DNA of 64,000 nucleotides from positions 1 to 64,000 of the forward strand of contig NZ_AQRA01000003.1 of assembly GCF_000626715.1 (NCBI RefSeq). Direction: 5' to 3'. A program made the position numbers and the translations under genes. The notes under the pieces were generated by a model, which saw only the letters and a list, made by a program, of their open reading frames with translations, had not been told where the DNA came from and ran no database searches. Positions 9,575 through 17,927 of this stretch are shown here, piece by piece (position 1 is the stretch's first letter; every line of letters starts with the position of its first letter). Origin of the DNA: Aquimarina atlantica. GTDB lineage: Bacteria > Bacteroidota > Bacteroidia > Flavobacteriales > Flavobacteriaceae.

Positions 9575-9603
9575 ATATTCCGAGAGGTTACCTCCCGGAA
9601 TAT
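9575..9603 (-). terminator. Rho-independent terminator after the lipoprotein gene
   Basis: ATATTCCG 9575-9582 pairs with CGGAATAT 9596-9603, and GAGG with CCTC inside it, with loop TTA. A T-rich run follows on the leftward strand. It lies 60 nt past the stop at 9664, so the lipoprotein gene is probably terminated before the PKD gene. A second looser inverted repeat (TACTGAAAT/ATTTCAGTA, 9605-9654) lies beside it. Confidence 0.8.
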
Positions 9604-9663
9604 ATACTGAAATGTGCCGTAACCCCCGCTAACTAATTTACATATTTCAGTATGATTTTTGAT

Positions 9664-10701
9664 TTATGGTAACCCATTTATTAGTGCTATTAATTCGGCT
9701 TCGGAAGCAGTAGTGGTAGATCCAATTACTTCTACATGATCTTCGGTTATGGTTGCACCCTGGATAGCATATGTATACTCACCATCCTGAATAGATACAA
9801 ATATGAAATGTACTTCTAATCCAATAGGGATTAGCCCATAATGTTCAGAGAATAATTCGGTTTCTTCAATATAAGTGTCTAATAATGCCAATGCTGTTGG
9901 TTCACCATCATAAGATACATATACGTTACAATTTGTGTTGTCATATCCTTCGGGAACATCTACATAAATAACAGTTTTTGGTCTTGGATCGTTATACCAA
10001 CGATCAATATTAGTCCATCCAAAATTATTGATAAAACTAGAATATCCTGTAACTCCTGTTCCGTTAGGACCTTCTCCCTGGCCAAGGTCTATATTCCCTT
10101 CTCGGTTTTCTTCCCAAACGACATCACAATCGATAATGTCGTTGTCACAACCATTGTCTGCAGCTTTAAATAACCTCATTTCAGGATCAAAATCTTCGTT
10201 TGGCGAAAAAATCTCAAATGCATTTGCAAGTTGTAGTTGATTTCCATTCTGATTTGCATTTACAAAAAATTCTCCAGCAGATTTTAAAGTCTCGATATCT
10301 CCATTTGGTCGTTTACCATTGGTCGGCATTTTGGTGAGTAGCATTTTGGCTTTATCATAGATTTCTACTAATTCGATAGTAACGCTTCCGCTAATCGGAT
10401 CACCATTTTGATCTAAAAAACTGTTTGGAAGAAAATGTAGTTGTGTACCTTCTTCTCCATACATATACCCTCCGGTTTCGGCATTCATTACAAAAGTTTG
10501 CATTGCTTCTTCGCGGTTATCGTTAATCGCTTTTTGTAGTTCTATACCATTTATGATTCTTTCGATAATGATATCGTTATCATCATTTTTACAGCTTCCG
10601 AATAAAAGAATAGCTACGTTTAAAAGTAAAAAAATCATCATTCCTTTTTTTGCATTCCTACTATTATTTGGTACTGCAATCGTTCTATTTGATGTTTTCA
10701 T
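9664..10701 (-). CDS. Lipoprotein of unknown function, divergent from the sigma factor
   Basis: The 345-residue product has a lipobox (LLFGSC, Cys about 37) after a hydrophobic stretch that starts at MMIFLLLNVAILL, so a later start at Met21 is equally possible. An acidic linker (KNDDNDIII) follows. The mature part contains a segment like the carboxypeptidase-regulatory/Ig-like proteins of Bacteroidetes: GTQLHFLPNSFLDQNGDPISGSVTIELVEIYDKAKMLL, the pattern seen where a value is mapped onto a structure that holds PNSF and DQNG. The C-terminal half has no recognised motif. It is divergently transcribed from the ECF sigma gene, with only 105 bp between the starts, and is likely controlled by it or part of its signal path. 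No function can be assigned. Confidence 0.7.
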   Translation of the reverse strand: MKTSNRTIAVPNNSRNAKKGMMIFLLLNVAILLFGSCKNDDNDIIIERIINGIELQKAINDNREEAMQTFVMNAETGGYMYGEEGTQLHFLPNSFLDQNGDPISGSVTIELVEIYDKAKMLLTKMPTNGKRPNGDIETLKSAGEFFVNANQNGNQLQLANAFEIFSPNEDFDPEMRLFKAADNGCDNDIIDCDVVWEENREGNIDLGQGEGPNGTGVTGYSSFINNFGWTNIDRWYNDPRPKTVIYVDVPEGYDNTNCNVYVSYDGEPTALALLDTYIEETELFSEHYGLIPIGLEVHFIFVSIQDGEYTYAIQGATITEDHVEVIGSTTTASEAELIALINGLP

Positions 10702-10806
10702 GATTTTCGAAATTTTATTGTTTACGACATCATATCAATAGCTTAGAATTTTTGTTACCCTTATCTTGATAACTTTTTTTAAATTAGTCGCTTATATTCA
10801 CTATTT

Positions 10807-11394
10807 ATGGGAAATACCAAATTTCATTCTGATCAGAAATACATTGAAGCTCTTTTGAAGAATGATACTGTAGTCTTAACCGAGATTTATGATAAATTTG
10901 CTCCGAAAGTAGTTGGGTATATAAAAAATAATAGTGGAGATGAGTCCAGAGCTCAGGACATTATCCAGGAAACTTTAATAACGATCTATAAACAGGCAAA
11001 AGAGAAAGGACTACAACTTACCTGTCCATTTGATGCCTATTTTTTTCTGTTGTGCAAACGTAAATGGTTGAATGAATTAAAAAAGCATTCTAATAATCAG
11101 GTAACAATTAATGAAGAGATTGTATCTATAGATGACGAGAGTGTTCGTTTTGCAGAAGAAACCGAAATTTTTAATGCAAAACATGAACTTTTTAAAGAGA
11201 TGTTTGACCAATTAGGTAAAGCTTGTAAAGAACTATTAAAGGTAACTTTTACTACAAAATCTATGGAAGAAGTAGCTTTAAAACTAGGGCAGTCCTATGG
11301 ATATGTTCGTAAGAAAAAGTCTTTATGTATTGGTCAGTTAACAAAACTTGTTCAAAACACTCCTAAGTTTAATAAAATAAAGAATTTGTTATGA
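10807..11394 (+). CDS. ECF-type RNA polymerase sigma factor
   Basis: At 195 residues it has the two-domain ECF layout. Region 2 spans about 20-90 (YDKFAPKVVGYIKNNSGDESRAQDIIQETLITIYKQ, with the DIIQE core-binding helix). Region 4 sits at about 135-185 (LGKACKELLKVTFTTKSMEEVALKLGQSYGYVRKKKSLC), a helix-turn-helix that reads the -35 box. The spacing fits Bacteroidetes ECF factors. The stop overlaps the start of the next gene (ATGA), a membrane TPR protein that probably acts as its anti-sigma factor. It is divergent from a lipoprotein gene and adjacent to the CHAT operon, so those are the first promoters to test as targets. Confidence 0.93.
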   Translation: MGNTKFHSDQKYIEALLKNDTVVLTEIYDKFAPKVVGYIKNNSGDESRAQDIIQETLITIYKQAKEKGLQLTCPFDAYFFLLCKRKWLNELKKHSNNQVTINEEIVSIDDESVRFAEETEIFNAKHELFKEMFDQLGKACKELLKVTFTTKSMEEVALKLGQSYGYVRKKKSLCIGQLTKLVQNTPKFNKIKNLL

Positions 11395-12128
11395 CCCCAG
11401 AAGAAAAATTTGAGCTGTTTGATCGGTTCTGTAGCAACGAACTCTCTGCTGCCGAAGAAAAAATGCTAACAAAACTAATTAGTGAAGATGTAGCTGTTGC
11501 AGAGGAGTTTAAACTATATCAAGAGTTAAATTCACATCTAGATACACGTTTTACTTCAGAAAAAGAGGAAGAAGCATTAGGAGATGCTTTGAAAGTGATT
11601 GGAGATGCACACTTTAATAAAAAAGCAACTACAAAAGAAACCAAAGTGATAAGAATGCCTGTTTGGGCCTATGCCGCTGCAGCAAGTGTAGCAATAATTT
11701 TTGGTGTATACTTTTTTGGTCAAAGCAACCCTGTGTATAATGATTTTGCAAATATTCCCGAATTATCAATTACAGAAAGAGGAAATATAGAAAAGAATAG
11801 TAAGAACGCAGAACATGCGTTTAACTCAAAAAATTATGCCGGAGCAGAAAAATACCTCTTGATATTATTGTCAAAAGATGAAAATAATGCAGAATATCAA
11901 TTCTATTATGGATTATCCTTATTAGAACAAGATAAATATGTAGAAACTACTCAGGTTTTAGAGAAACTATATCAAGGAAATTCGGGATATAAATATAAAG
12001 CATTATGGTTTGAAGCACTAAACCAGCTAAAGCAAAAAAAATATGATCAATGCGCTACATTGTTAGAGAATATACCCGAAGATGCTGAAGATTATACTCG
12101 AGCTCAAGAATTATTGAAGAAAATGTGA
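11391..12128 (+). CDS. Membrane TPR protein, probable anti-sigma factor
   Basis: The 245-residue protein starts with an acidic cytosolic part (MTPEEKFELFDRFCSNELSAAEEKMLTKLISEDVAVAEEF) that resembles the zinc-free anti-sigma N-terminus seen in Bacteroidetes. One transmembrane helix follows (about 89-109, VWAYAAAASVAIIFGVYFFG), then a periplasmic region with TPR-like helices (NAEHAFNSKNYAGAEKYLLILLSKDENNAEYQFYYGLSLLEQDKYVETTQVLEKL at about 142-200). Its start codon lies inside the sigma stop, a strong sign of a sigma/anti-sigma pair. Inferred: the periplasmic TPRs sense protein partners such as the exported CHAT or PKD protein and release the sigma factor. Confidence 0.8.
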   Translation: MTPEEKFELFDRFCSNELSAAEEKMLTKLISEDVAVAEEFKLYQELNSHLDTRFTSEKEEEALGDALKVIGDAHFNKKATTKETKVIRMPVWAYAAAASVAIIFGVYFFGQSNPVYNDFANIPELSITERGNIEKNSKNAEHAFNSKNYAGAEKYLLILLSKDENNAEYQFYYGLSLLEQDKYVETTQVLEKLYQGNSGYKYKALWFEALNQLKQKKYDQCATLLENIPEDAEDYTRAQELLKKM

Positions 12129-12294
12129 TGTTTTGTCATCTGTTAATTTGTTTCCTGTATAGCGAATCTTGAAATAGTTTTAGCAAAAAACTTATATCTG
12201 GAAGTGAAAACATACAGTTCTATAGCTTAGAATTAAATGCTGAAAAGAGTTTAATAATAAAAGCAAATTCCTGCGAGGATTAACTCTAATTTGA

Positions 12295-12302
12295 TACTTT
12301 TG
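12295..12302 (+). promoter_or_regulatory. TAnnTTTG -7 box immediately before tatD
   Basis: TACTTTTG matches the flavobacterial -7 consensus TAnnTTTG. It ends only 4 nt before the ATG at 12307, which would give a leaderless or near-leaderless mRNA. No good TTG -33 box is seen at the expected distance. Confidence 0.45.
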
Positions 12303-12306
12303 CGGC

Positions 12307-13095
12307 ATGATACTAACCGATACCCATACTCATATTTATAGTGAAGCCTTTGATGAAGATCAGGATGAAATGATGCAGCGTGCTATAAAAAATGGCGTGA
12401 CACGTTTTTTTGTTCCTGCTATTGATTCTACATATACCAATGCTATGTATGCAATAGAAGCTAAGTATCCAGAACATGTTTTTTTGATGATGGGATTGCA
12501 CCCTACCCATGTAAAAGAGAATTACAAAGAGGAACTTGTATTTGTAGAGAATGAACTCAAAAAACGTTCGAATAAAGAGAATAATAAAAGCTTTTATGCG
12601 ATAGGAGAGATAGGTATAGATTTATATTGGGATAAAACTTTTTTGAAGGCCCAACAAGAAGCTTTTAAGTATCAAATCCAATTGGCAAAAAAATACAAAT
12701 TACCTATAGTAATACATTGTCGCGAAGCTTTTGAAGAAATTTTTGAAGTATTAGAATCCGAAAAAAGTGATGATCTATTTGGGATTTTTCATTGTTTTAC
12801 AGGAACCATAGACGATGCCAATCGAGCTATAGGGTACAATATGAAATTAGGAATAGGAGGAGTAGTTACTTTTAAAAATGGTAAAATAGATCAGTTTTTG
12901 AATCAGATTTCATTAGATCATATTGTTCTGGAAACAGATGCACCTTATTTGGCACCAACCCCTTATCGAGGTAAACGTAACGAAAGTTCTTATTTGCTTA
13001 ATATCCTAGAAAAGCTATCAGATATATATCAAAAGCCTATAGAGGAAATAGCTGCGATTACCACCAAAAACTCTAGCGATATATTCGGTATCTAG
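12307..13095 (+). CDS. tatD: TatD-family metal-dependent DNase/hydrolase
   Basis: The 262-residue protein carries the TatD metal ligands: DTHTHIY at residue 4, GLHPTH near 62, the glutamate in AIGEIGIDLYWD near 97, VIHCREAF near 135, HCFTGTIDDA near 160, and ETDAPYLAP near 210. Length and motif order match TatD/YcfH proteins, which hydrolyse DNA 3' ends and have also been seen as D-aminoacyl-tRNA deacylase-like enzymes. It is followed 39 nt later by the asparaginase gene on the same strand, a pair that is common in Flavobacteriaceae. There is no signal peptide, so it is cytoplasmic. Confidence 0.93.
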   Translation: MILTDTHTHIYSEAFDEDQDEMMQRAIKNGVTRFFVPAIDSTYTNAMYAIEAKYPEHVFLMMGLHPTHVKENYKEELVFVENELKKRSNKENNKSFYAIGEIGIDLYWDKTFLKAQQEAFKYQIQLAKKYKLPIVIHCREAFEEIFEVLESEKSDDLFGIFHCFTGTIDDANRAIGYNMKLGIGGVVTFKNGKIDQFLNQISLDHIVLETDAPYLAPTPYRGKRNESSYLLNILEKLSDIYQKPIEEIAAITTKNSSDIFGI

Positions 13096-13134
13096 ACCAA
13101 ATAAAATATAATTTAATTTTCGTTCATTTGTTAT

Positions 13135-14169
13135 ATGAATACTTCGCCAAACATATTACTTATTTATACTGGAGGAACCATAGGAATGGTCAAAGATTTT
13201 AATACAGGTGCTCTGGTTGCTTTCGATTTTGATGAGTTGTTATTAAACATCCCAGAACTCAAGCAATTAGATTGCAATATCAATACCATTAGTTTTGAGA
13301 AGCCTATTGATTCTTCTGATATGAATGTTGATCGATGGAAAGAGTTAGGAGATATAATTAATACTAATTATAAAAAATACGATGGGTTTGTTGTCTTGCA
13401 TGGGAGCGATACGATGTCTTATACCGCATCTGCGATTAGCTTTATGTTTGAAAACCTGGCTAAACCTATTATTTTTACAGGTTCTCAATTACCGATAGGA
13501 GATTTGCGAACCGATGCAAAAGAGAATTTGATTACCGCAGTTCAGATTTCGGCATTACAAGAAAAAGGCAAGCCTGTAATTACAGAGGTAGGGCTCTATT
13601 TTGAATATAAATTACTTAGAGCTAATAGGACTACCAAGATTAATGCAGAACATTTTGAAGCATTTCAATCTCTTAACTATCCATCTTTGGTAGAATCTGG
13701 AGTGCATCTTAAGATCAATACCTCTTTTTTACTAACATGTAATCGAAGAAAAAAGATGGTATATCATACACATTTTGATAATAATGTTGTTATCGTAAAG
13801 ATGTTTCCGGGGATTAATGAGAATATTTTGAAGAGTATTTTCTCTTTAGAAGCTATAAAAGGAGTGGTTTTAGAAACGTATGGAGCAGGAAATACAACTA
13901 CAAAAAAATGGTTTACCACTATAATTTCTGATCTCATTAAAAAAGGAATACCGGTAGTTAATGTTACACAATGTATAGGTGGAAGTGTAGAAATGGGCAA
14001 GTATGACACTAGTGTTGCACTAAAAAAAGCGGGTGTTATTTCGGGAAAAGACATTACTACAGAGGCTGCAGTAGCAAAATTGATGTATTTACTAGGGGAA
14101 AAATTACCACTTAAAGTCCTCAAAACCATTTATGAAACCTCTATTCGTGGTGAAATGTCAGAAAATTAA
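13135..14169 (+). CDS. ansA: Type I (cytoplasmic) L-asparaginase
   Basis: The 344-residue enzyme begins ILLIYTGGTIGMVKD, where the first Thr of TGGTIG is the nucleophile. The second conserved triad motif is GFVVLHGSDTMSYTASA (Thr and Asp; HGSDT type) near residue 84-100. Later it has TGSQLPIGDLRTDAKEN and GAGNTTTKKWF. It hydrolyses asparagine to aspartate and ammonia as a homotetramer or dimer of dimers. There is no signal peptide, which fits the cytosolic type I rather than the periplasmic type II enzyme. It probably shares a transcript with tatD. Confidence 0.93.
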   Translation: MNTSPNILLIYTGGTIGMVKDFNTGALVAFDFDELLLNIPELKQLDCNINTISFEKPIDSSDMNVDRWKELGDIINTNYKKYDGFVVLHGSDTMSYTASAISFMFENLAKPIIFTGSQLPIGDLRTDAKENLITAVQISALQEKGKPVITEVGLYFEYKLLRANRTTKINAEHFEAFQSLNYPSLVESGVHLKINTSFLLTCNRRKKMVYHTHFDNNVVIVKMFPGINENILKSIFSLEAIKGVVLETYGAGNTTTKKWFTTIISDLIKKGIPVVNVTQCIGGSVEMGKYDTSVALKKAGVISGKDITTEAAVAKLMYLLGEKLPLKVLKTIYETSIRGEMSEN

Positions 14170-14238
14170 CGCCTCAAATTTCAATAGTTAACATTTTTTT
14201 TGTTATTTGCCCATCCTTATTTTTTTAGGGGAAAACCA

Positions 14239-14326
14239 AGAGAGGTGGCCGAGTGGTCGAAGGCGCACGCCTGGAAAGTGTGTATACGTCAAAAGCGTAT
14301 CGAGGGTTCGAATCCCTTCCTCTCTG
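14239..14326 (+). tRNA. tRNA-Ser (GGA anticodon)
   Basis: A class II tRNA of 88 nt. The acceptor stem is AGAGAGG (14239-14245) against CCTCTCT (14319-14325) with discriminator G. The D-arm begins TGGCCGAGTGGTCGAAGGC, and the anticodon loop CTGGAAA carries GGA. There is a long variable arm (TGTATACG... CGTAT) and the T-arm is GAGGG TTCGAAT CCCTT. CCA is not encoded. Serine identity follows from the long variable arm and the anticodon. Confidence 0.96.
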
Positions 14327-14408
14327 CATTATTATCAATTTTTTAATAGATTTTATATTATTTTTATATCTTTAACCCTTTAACTAATTAAAATTAAGAA
14401 TCAGCGCA

Positions 14409-15215
14409 ATGAAAAGATTATTTTCTATTCTGGCAATCGCAGCAGTAATGACTTTTGGAAACTTACAAGCTTCTACTGCACCTGCCCAGTTATTAACGGC
14501 AAACGTGCAATTATTAATTGCTCCTATAACTACGACAACGACTCAAGATGAAGCAGTATCCGAGGCTACTACAGAAGAATTATCCTTCCATCAAAACCTT
14601 AAAAGACGTTTTATAGAAGGAGGCCCTGTATTTATGGGTATCGTACTTTTATGTTTGATCTTAGGTCTTGCGATAGCAATTGAAAGAATTATCTTTTTAA
14701 GTCTTTCTACGACAAACACTAAGAAATTACAACAAAATGTAGAAGATGCACTAAATAGTGGTGGTATCGATGCGGCAAAAGAGGTATGTAGAAATACAAA
14801 AGGACCTGTTGCATCTATTTATTATCAAGGTCTTGATAGAGCAGACGAAAGTATAGATGCAGCAGAGAAATCAGTTGTAGCATACGGTGGTGTTCAAATG
14901 GGACAATTAGAGAAAAATGTATCGTGGATATCATTATTTATCGCTCTTGCTCCAATGCTTGGGTTTATGGGAACGGTAATTGGTATGATTACAGCGTTTG
15001 ATAAAATTGCAGCGGCAGATGATATGCAACCTTCTCTTGTAGCAGGTGGTATTAAAGTGGCACTTCTTACTACGGTATTTGGACTTATTGTTGCAATTAT
15101 TCTTCAAATATTCTATAACTATATCGTTGCAAAAATTGATAGAATTGTAAATGATATGGAAGATGCTTCGATTACTTTAATCGATATTTTGGTAGATTAC
15201 AAGAAAAAGAAATAA
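14409..15215 (+). CDS. exbB: MotA/TolQ/ExbB proton channel protein with N-terminal export-like extension
   Basis: The 268-residue protein has an N-terminal hydrophobic segment (MKRLFSILAIAAVMTFGNL) and a low-complexity linker. It then has the ExbB core: TM1 at about 75-98 (GGPVFMGIVLLCLILGLAIAIERIIFL), a cytoplasmic loop, and two further helices with LAPMLGFMGTVIGMITAFDKIA and VAGGIKVALLTTVFGLIVAIILQIFYNYI. With ExbD dimers it forms the inner-membrane stator that uses proton motive force to drive TonB (or Tol-like) partners. It leads the cluster exbB, small membrane gene, exbD, exbD, which is a conserved set in Flavobacteriia. A T-rich promoter region follows the tRNA gene. Confidence 0.93.
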   Translation: MKRLFSILAIAAVMTFGNLQASTAPAQLLTANVQLLIAPITTTTTQDEAVSEATTEELSFHQNLKRRFIEGGPVFMGIVLLCLILGLAIAIERIIFLSLSTTNTKKLQQNVEDALNSGGIDAAKEVCRNTKGPVASIYYQGLDRADESIDAAEKSVVAYGGVQMGQLEKNVSWISLFIALAPMLGFMGTVIGMITAFDKIAAADDMQPSLVAGGIKVALLTTVFGLIVAIILQIFYNYIVAKIDRIVNDMEDASITLIDILVDYKKKK

Positions 15216-15317
15216 TTGATGTTTCTAATAAAAATCTAATCTAGAAGATTTTTAATTTACACTTTTATTTAATTACGGATTACTTATCTGTGATCCAAAC
15301 AAAAAATTATTAGTAAC

Positions 15318-15812
15318 ATGAAAATTTCAAAAATATTATCATATATCGTACTGGCTATAGGCGCTATAGGAGCTATTTTACTGTTCTTAATGAGCAATAA
15401 TTTTGATGGCCTTATGGAAAAATATGGTATTACAGAAACCAAAGACTTTGTTAGAGAAGGAGGATCAATGGATCTTTTAAAAGAAGCGACATCTTTGGTG
15501 AATCCATTATATATTCTTACAGTTATTGTCATTGTTGGTATAATAGCCGTTACTTTAATGGCTGTTTTCTCTTCATTAGCCAAAAACCCAGGAGGACTTA
15601 AAAATACCGCAATAGGTATTGTGGCTTTCCTTATTGTTGCGGTTATAGGTTATGTTTTTGCAGAAGGAGTAGAAGCACCATTAAATGATGGAGAAGTACT
15701 TTCTGCAAGTGGCTCTAGATGGGTAGGAACAGGATTGTATACATTTTACTTTTTAGCTGCTATTGCAGTTGGATTAATGTTCCTTTCTGGTATTAAGAAA
15801 CTAATTAAGTAA
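15318..15812 (+). CDS. Small polytopic membrane protein of the ExbB/ExbD cluster
   Basis: The 164-residue protein has about four hydrophobic helices: ILSYIVLAIGAIGAILLFLM near 5-25, a second at about 60-82, a third at about 98-114 (AIGIVAFLIVAVIGYVFAEG), and a last one at about 138-158. Between helices 2 and 3 there is a KNPGGLKN turn. There are no catalytic motifs. It lies between exbB and the exbD pair, and only 6 nt separate its stop from the next start, so it is co-expressed. I recall homologues in the same position in other Flavobacteriaceae, which suggests a stator accessory subunit. This is inference, with no known biochemical role. Confidence 0.85.
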   Translation: MKISKILSYIVLAIGAIGAILLFLMSNNFDGLMEKYGITETKDFVREGGSMDLLKEATSLVNPLYILTVIVIVGIIAVTLMAVFSSLAKNPGGLKNTAIGIVAFLIVAVIGYVFAEGVEAPLNDGEVLSASGSRWVGTGLYTFYFLAAIAVGLMFLSGIKKLIK

Positions 15813-15818
15813 ATAATT

Positions 15819-16427
15819 ATGGCAAGAAGAGCAGCACCAGAAGTTAATGCAGGGTCTATGGCAGATATTGCATTCTTACTTCTTATATTTTTCTTGGTTA
15901 CTACCACGATCGAAACCGATACGGGTATTAGCCGTAAACTTCCTCCTCCTCAGGAGGAAGAAATAGAGCCGCCAGTTCTTAAGCAAAAAAATATTTTTGT
16001 TGTAGAATTGAATAAAAACAACGATTTATTGGTAGAAGAAGCTCCTATGGAATTGAAAGATCTTCGGGAAGCTGCTATTAAGTTCTTAGATAATGGTGGT
16101 GGAAGAGGAGAAGAAGCTTGTAGTTACTGTCAAGGAGATAGAGATCCTTCTTCTTCAGATAATCCTACTAAAGCGGTAATCTCTCTAAACAACAATAGAG
16201 AGACAAATTATGCTGCATATATAGCGGTTCAAAATGAATTGGTAGCAGCGTATACTACATTGCGTAATAGAGAAGCACAACGTCTTTTTGGTAAGACATT
16301 CGAACAAATGGAAGCCGATTTTAAAGATGTGAATTATTCTGGAAGTAAGACTAAACTAAAAGAAGATATCAAAAAGATACAATTTTTGTTTCCTGAAAAA
16401 CTTTCAGAAGCCGAGCCTAAAAAATAG
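15819..16427 (+). CDS. exbD: ExbD/TolR family protein (long form)
   Basis: The 202-residue protein has a short cytoplasmic N-terminus (MARRAAPEVNAGSMADIAFLLL) with the Asp in the ADIAF helix. That Asp is the protonatable residue conserved in ExbD/TolR. The single membrane helix is followed by a periplasmic domain (ETDTGISRKLPPPQEEE, then an alternating alpha/beta region with VVELNKNNDLLVEE). An insertion near residues 88-110 contains an EEACSYCQGDRD segment with two cysteines, unusual for ExbD. It pairs with ExbB as the stator partner and is followed by a second exbD 23 nt downstream. Confidence 0.92.
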   Translation: MARRAAPEVNAGSMADIAFLLLIFFLVTTTIETDTGISRKLPPPQEEEIEPPVLKQKNIFVVELNKNNDLLVEEAPMELKDLREAAIKFLDNGGGRGEEACSYCQGDRDPSSSDNPTKAVISLNNNRETNYAAYIAVQNELVAAYTTLRNREAQRLFGKTFEQMEADFKDVNYSGSKTKLKEDIKKIQFLFPEKLSEAEPKK

Positions 16428-16450
16428 AAATAACATAAAACAGAATTCTT

Positions 16451-16933
16451 ATGTCTAAATTTAAAAAGAAAAAGAGTGGTGAATTACCTCCCGTTTCTAC
16501 GGCATCATTACCGGATATTGTATTTATGTTATTGTTCTTCTTTATGGTTGCAACGGTGATGCGTAAAAATACGCTAATGATAGAAAATAAATTACCATCT
16601 GCAGACCAGATAGAAAAACTAGACAAAAAAAATCTAGTAATGTATATCTATGCAGGAAAACCTAGTTCAAGATATCGTGCAAGTGCAGGTAGCCAGGCTA
16701 GAATCCAGCTTAATGATAAATTTGCTGATGTAAGCGAAGTAAAAGCCTTTGTATTGGCCGAGAGAGCAGCAAAAAGAGAGGAAGAAGTTCCTTTTTTGAT
16801 TACAGCTCTTAAGATAGATGGAAACACCAACATGGGTCTTGTAGGAGATATCAAAAAAGAATTAAGAGAAGTTCAGGCGTTAAAGATTAATTATACTACC
16901 AAATCTGGTAAAGCTTCAGATAATTTTAAGTAA
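16451..16933 (+). CDS. exbD: ExbD/TolR family protein (short form)
   Basis: The 160-residue protein starts MSKFKKKKSGELPPVSTASLPDIVFMLLFFFMVATVM, with the conserved protonatable Asp in the LPDIVF helix. A periplasmic domain of about 115 residues follows (IENKLPSADQIEKL, YAGKP, LVGDIKKELREVQALKINYTTK). It is the last gene of the proton channel set and is followed by a strong terminator at 16983-17010. The two ExbD paralogues may form a heterodimer in the stator, as seen with paired ExbD genes elsewhere; that is inference. Confidence 0.92.
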   Translation: MSKFKKKKSGELPPVSTASLPDIVFMLLFFFMVATVMRKNTLMIENKLPSADQIEKLDKKNLVMYIYAGKPSSRYRASAGSQARIQLNDKFADVSEVKAFVLAERAAKREEEVPFLITALKIDGNTNMGLVGDIKKELREVQALKINYTTKSGKASDNFK

Positions 16934-16982
16934 CATATTGTTATGTATTATTGTCGTAGCATAAATGTCTAAATGATATTGT

Positions 16983-17010
16983 AAATCCTGCCCTTGGGCA
17001 GGATTTTTTT
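16983..17010 (+). terminator. Rho-independent terminator of the exb cluster
   Basis: AAATCCTGCCC (16983-16993) pairs with GGGCAGGATTT (16996-17006), and the sequence ends in seven T. It lies 50 nt after the stop of the second exbD. Confidence 0.93.
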
Positions 17011-17219
17011 ATACTATCCGTTCTGCTATTCCCTAAAATGGCATAACAATTGTTGCTAATTTTATAGTAGCTGTGATCTATCTTTTATAGCATCAATGTC
17101 TAATCTTCCAAAGTGATATTGAATATATAGATAAAATGAAATAGTTATTATATGATTTCGTTTTGTTTTTATAAACTTTCTCTTATTTCTAAAGAAATAG
17201 ATTTATTTTAGTGATCTAT

Positions 17220-17927
17220 ATGAAAAAATTGTTTGTATTTATAGTATGTTATTTGTTTGTGTTTCTTTCCTCAGCACAGGAAACCAAGCAAGGTTCTACT
17301 CAAGAAATAGAGATAGATTCTTTATATCGAGAAGATCAGTTTTACGTAGGTGTAACATTTAATCTACTGCTAAATAAACCAACAGGTGTAAGTCAATCTG
17401 GTTTTTCTGGAGGACTGCATTTAGGGTTTATACGAGATATGCCAATTAATAAAAGGCGCAATATTGCTATAGGTTTGGGGCTAGGATATTCGCTAAACGT
17501 GTATAATCAGAATTTGTTTATAGGAGAGGAAGAAAACACCGAGCAGAGTATATTTAGTAGTTTAGAAGGTGTTGATTATAGTACTAATAGATTTACCACA
17601 CATTTGGTAGAAGCTCCTTTAGAGTTTAGATGGCGTACATCTACTCCTGAAACTCACAAGTTCTATAGGATTTATACGGGTGTTAGAATGGGGTATTTGT
17701 ATTCTTTTAATTCTAATTTTAAACAACCAGGAAACAGGGTGAGACAAACAAAATTAGATGAATTAAATAGATGGAGGATAGGAGCAACGTTTACTTTTGG
17801 GTGGAACACCTTTAATTTTCATTTCTACTATAGTTTGAATACTCTATTTAATAGTGATGCTACAATTCAGGGAGAATCTGTAGGATTGAATACAGCAAAA
17901 ATTGGATTGATGTTTTACATTTTATAA
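17220..17927 (+). CDS. Outer-membrane beta-barrel (porin-family) protein
   Basis: The ATG at 17220 gives 235 residues with a signal peptide MKKLFVFIVCYLFVFLSSAQ; an upstream GTG at 17211 is in frame but unlikely. The rest shows alternating strands (FYVGVTFNLLLNKPTG, GLHLGFIRD, NIAIGLGLGYSLNVY, APLEFRWRT, YRIYTGVRMGYLYSF) typical of the PorT/opacity-like barrel family (OMP_b-brl_2). It sits between the exb cluster and the rpoN region, and its stop overlaps the tail of the convergent membrane gene by 6 nt. A homologue of the T9SS protein PorT is an alternative, but the context (not near ubiE) and sequence do not favour that. Confidence 0.8.
   Translation: MKKLFVFIVCYLFVFLSSAQETKQGSTQEIEIDSLYREDQFYVGVTFNLLLNKPTGVSQSGFSGGLHLGFIRDMPINKRRNIAIGLGLGYSLNVYNQNLFIGEEENTEQSIFSSLEGVDYSTNRFTTHLVEAPLEFRWRTSTPETHKFYRIYTGVRMGYLYSFNSNFKQPGNRVRQTKLDELNRWRIGATFTFGWNTFNFHFYYSLNTLFNSDATIQGESVGLNTAKIGLMFYIL

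Noticed and set aside
13764..14129. 121-codon frame opposite to the asparaginase gene
   Set aside because: It is a shadow inside a clear enzyme gene.
17211..17219. GTG start for the OM barrel gene
   Set aside because: The ATG at 17220 leads directly into the signal peptide; the GTG adds only three residues.
17220..17927. Assignment of the barrel protein as T9SS PorT
   Set aside because: Family resemblance is general; no specific PorT motif or neighbouring T9SS gene was seen.
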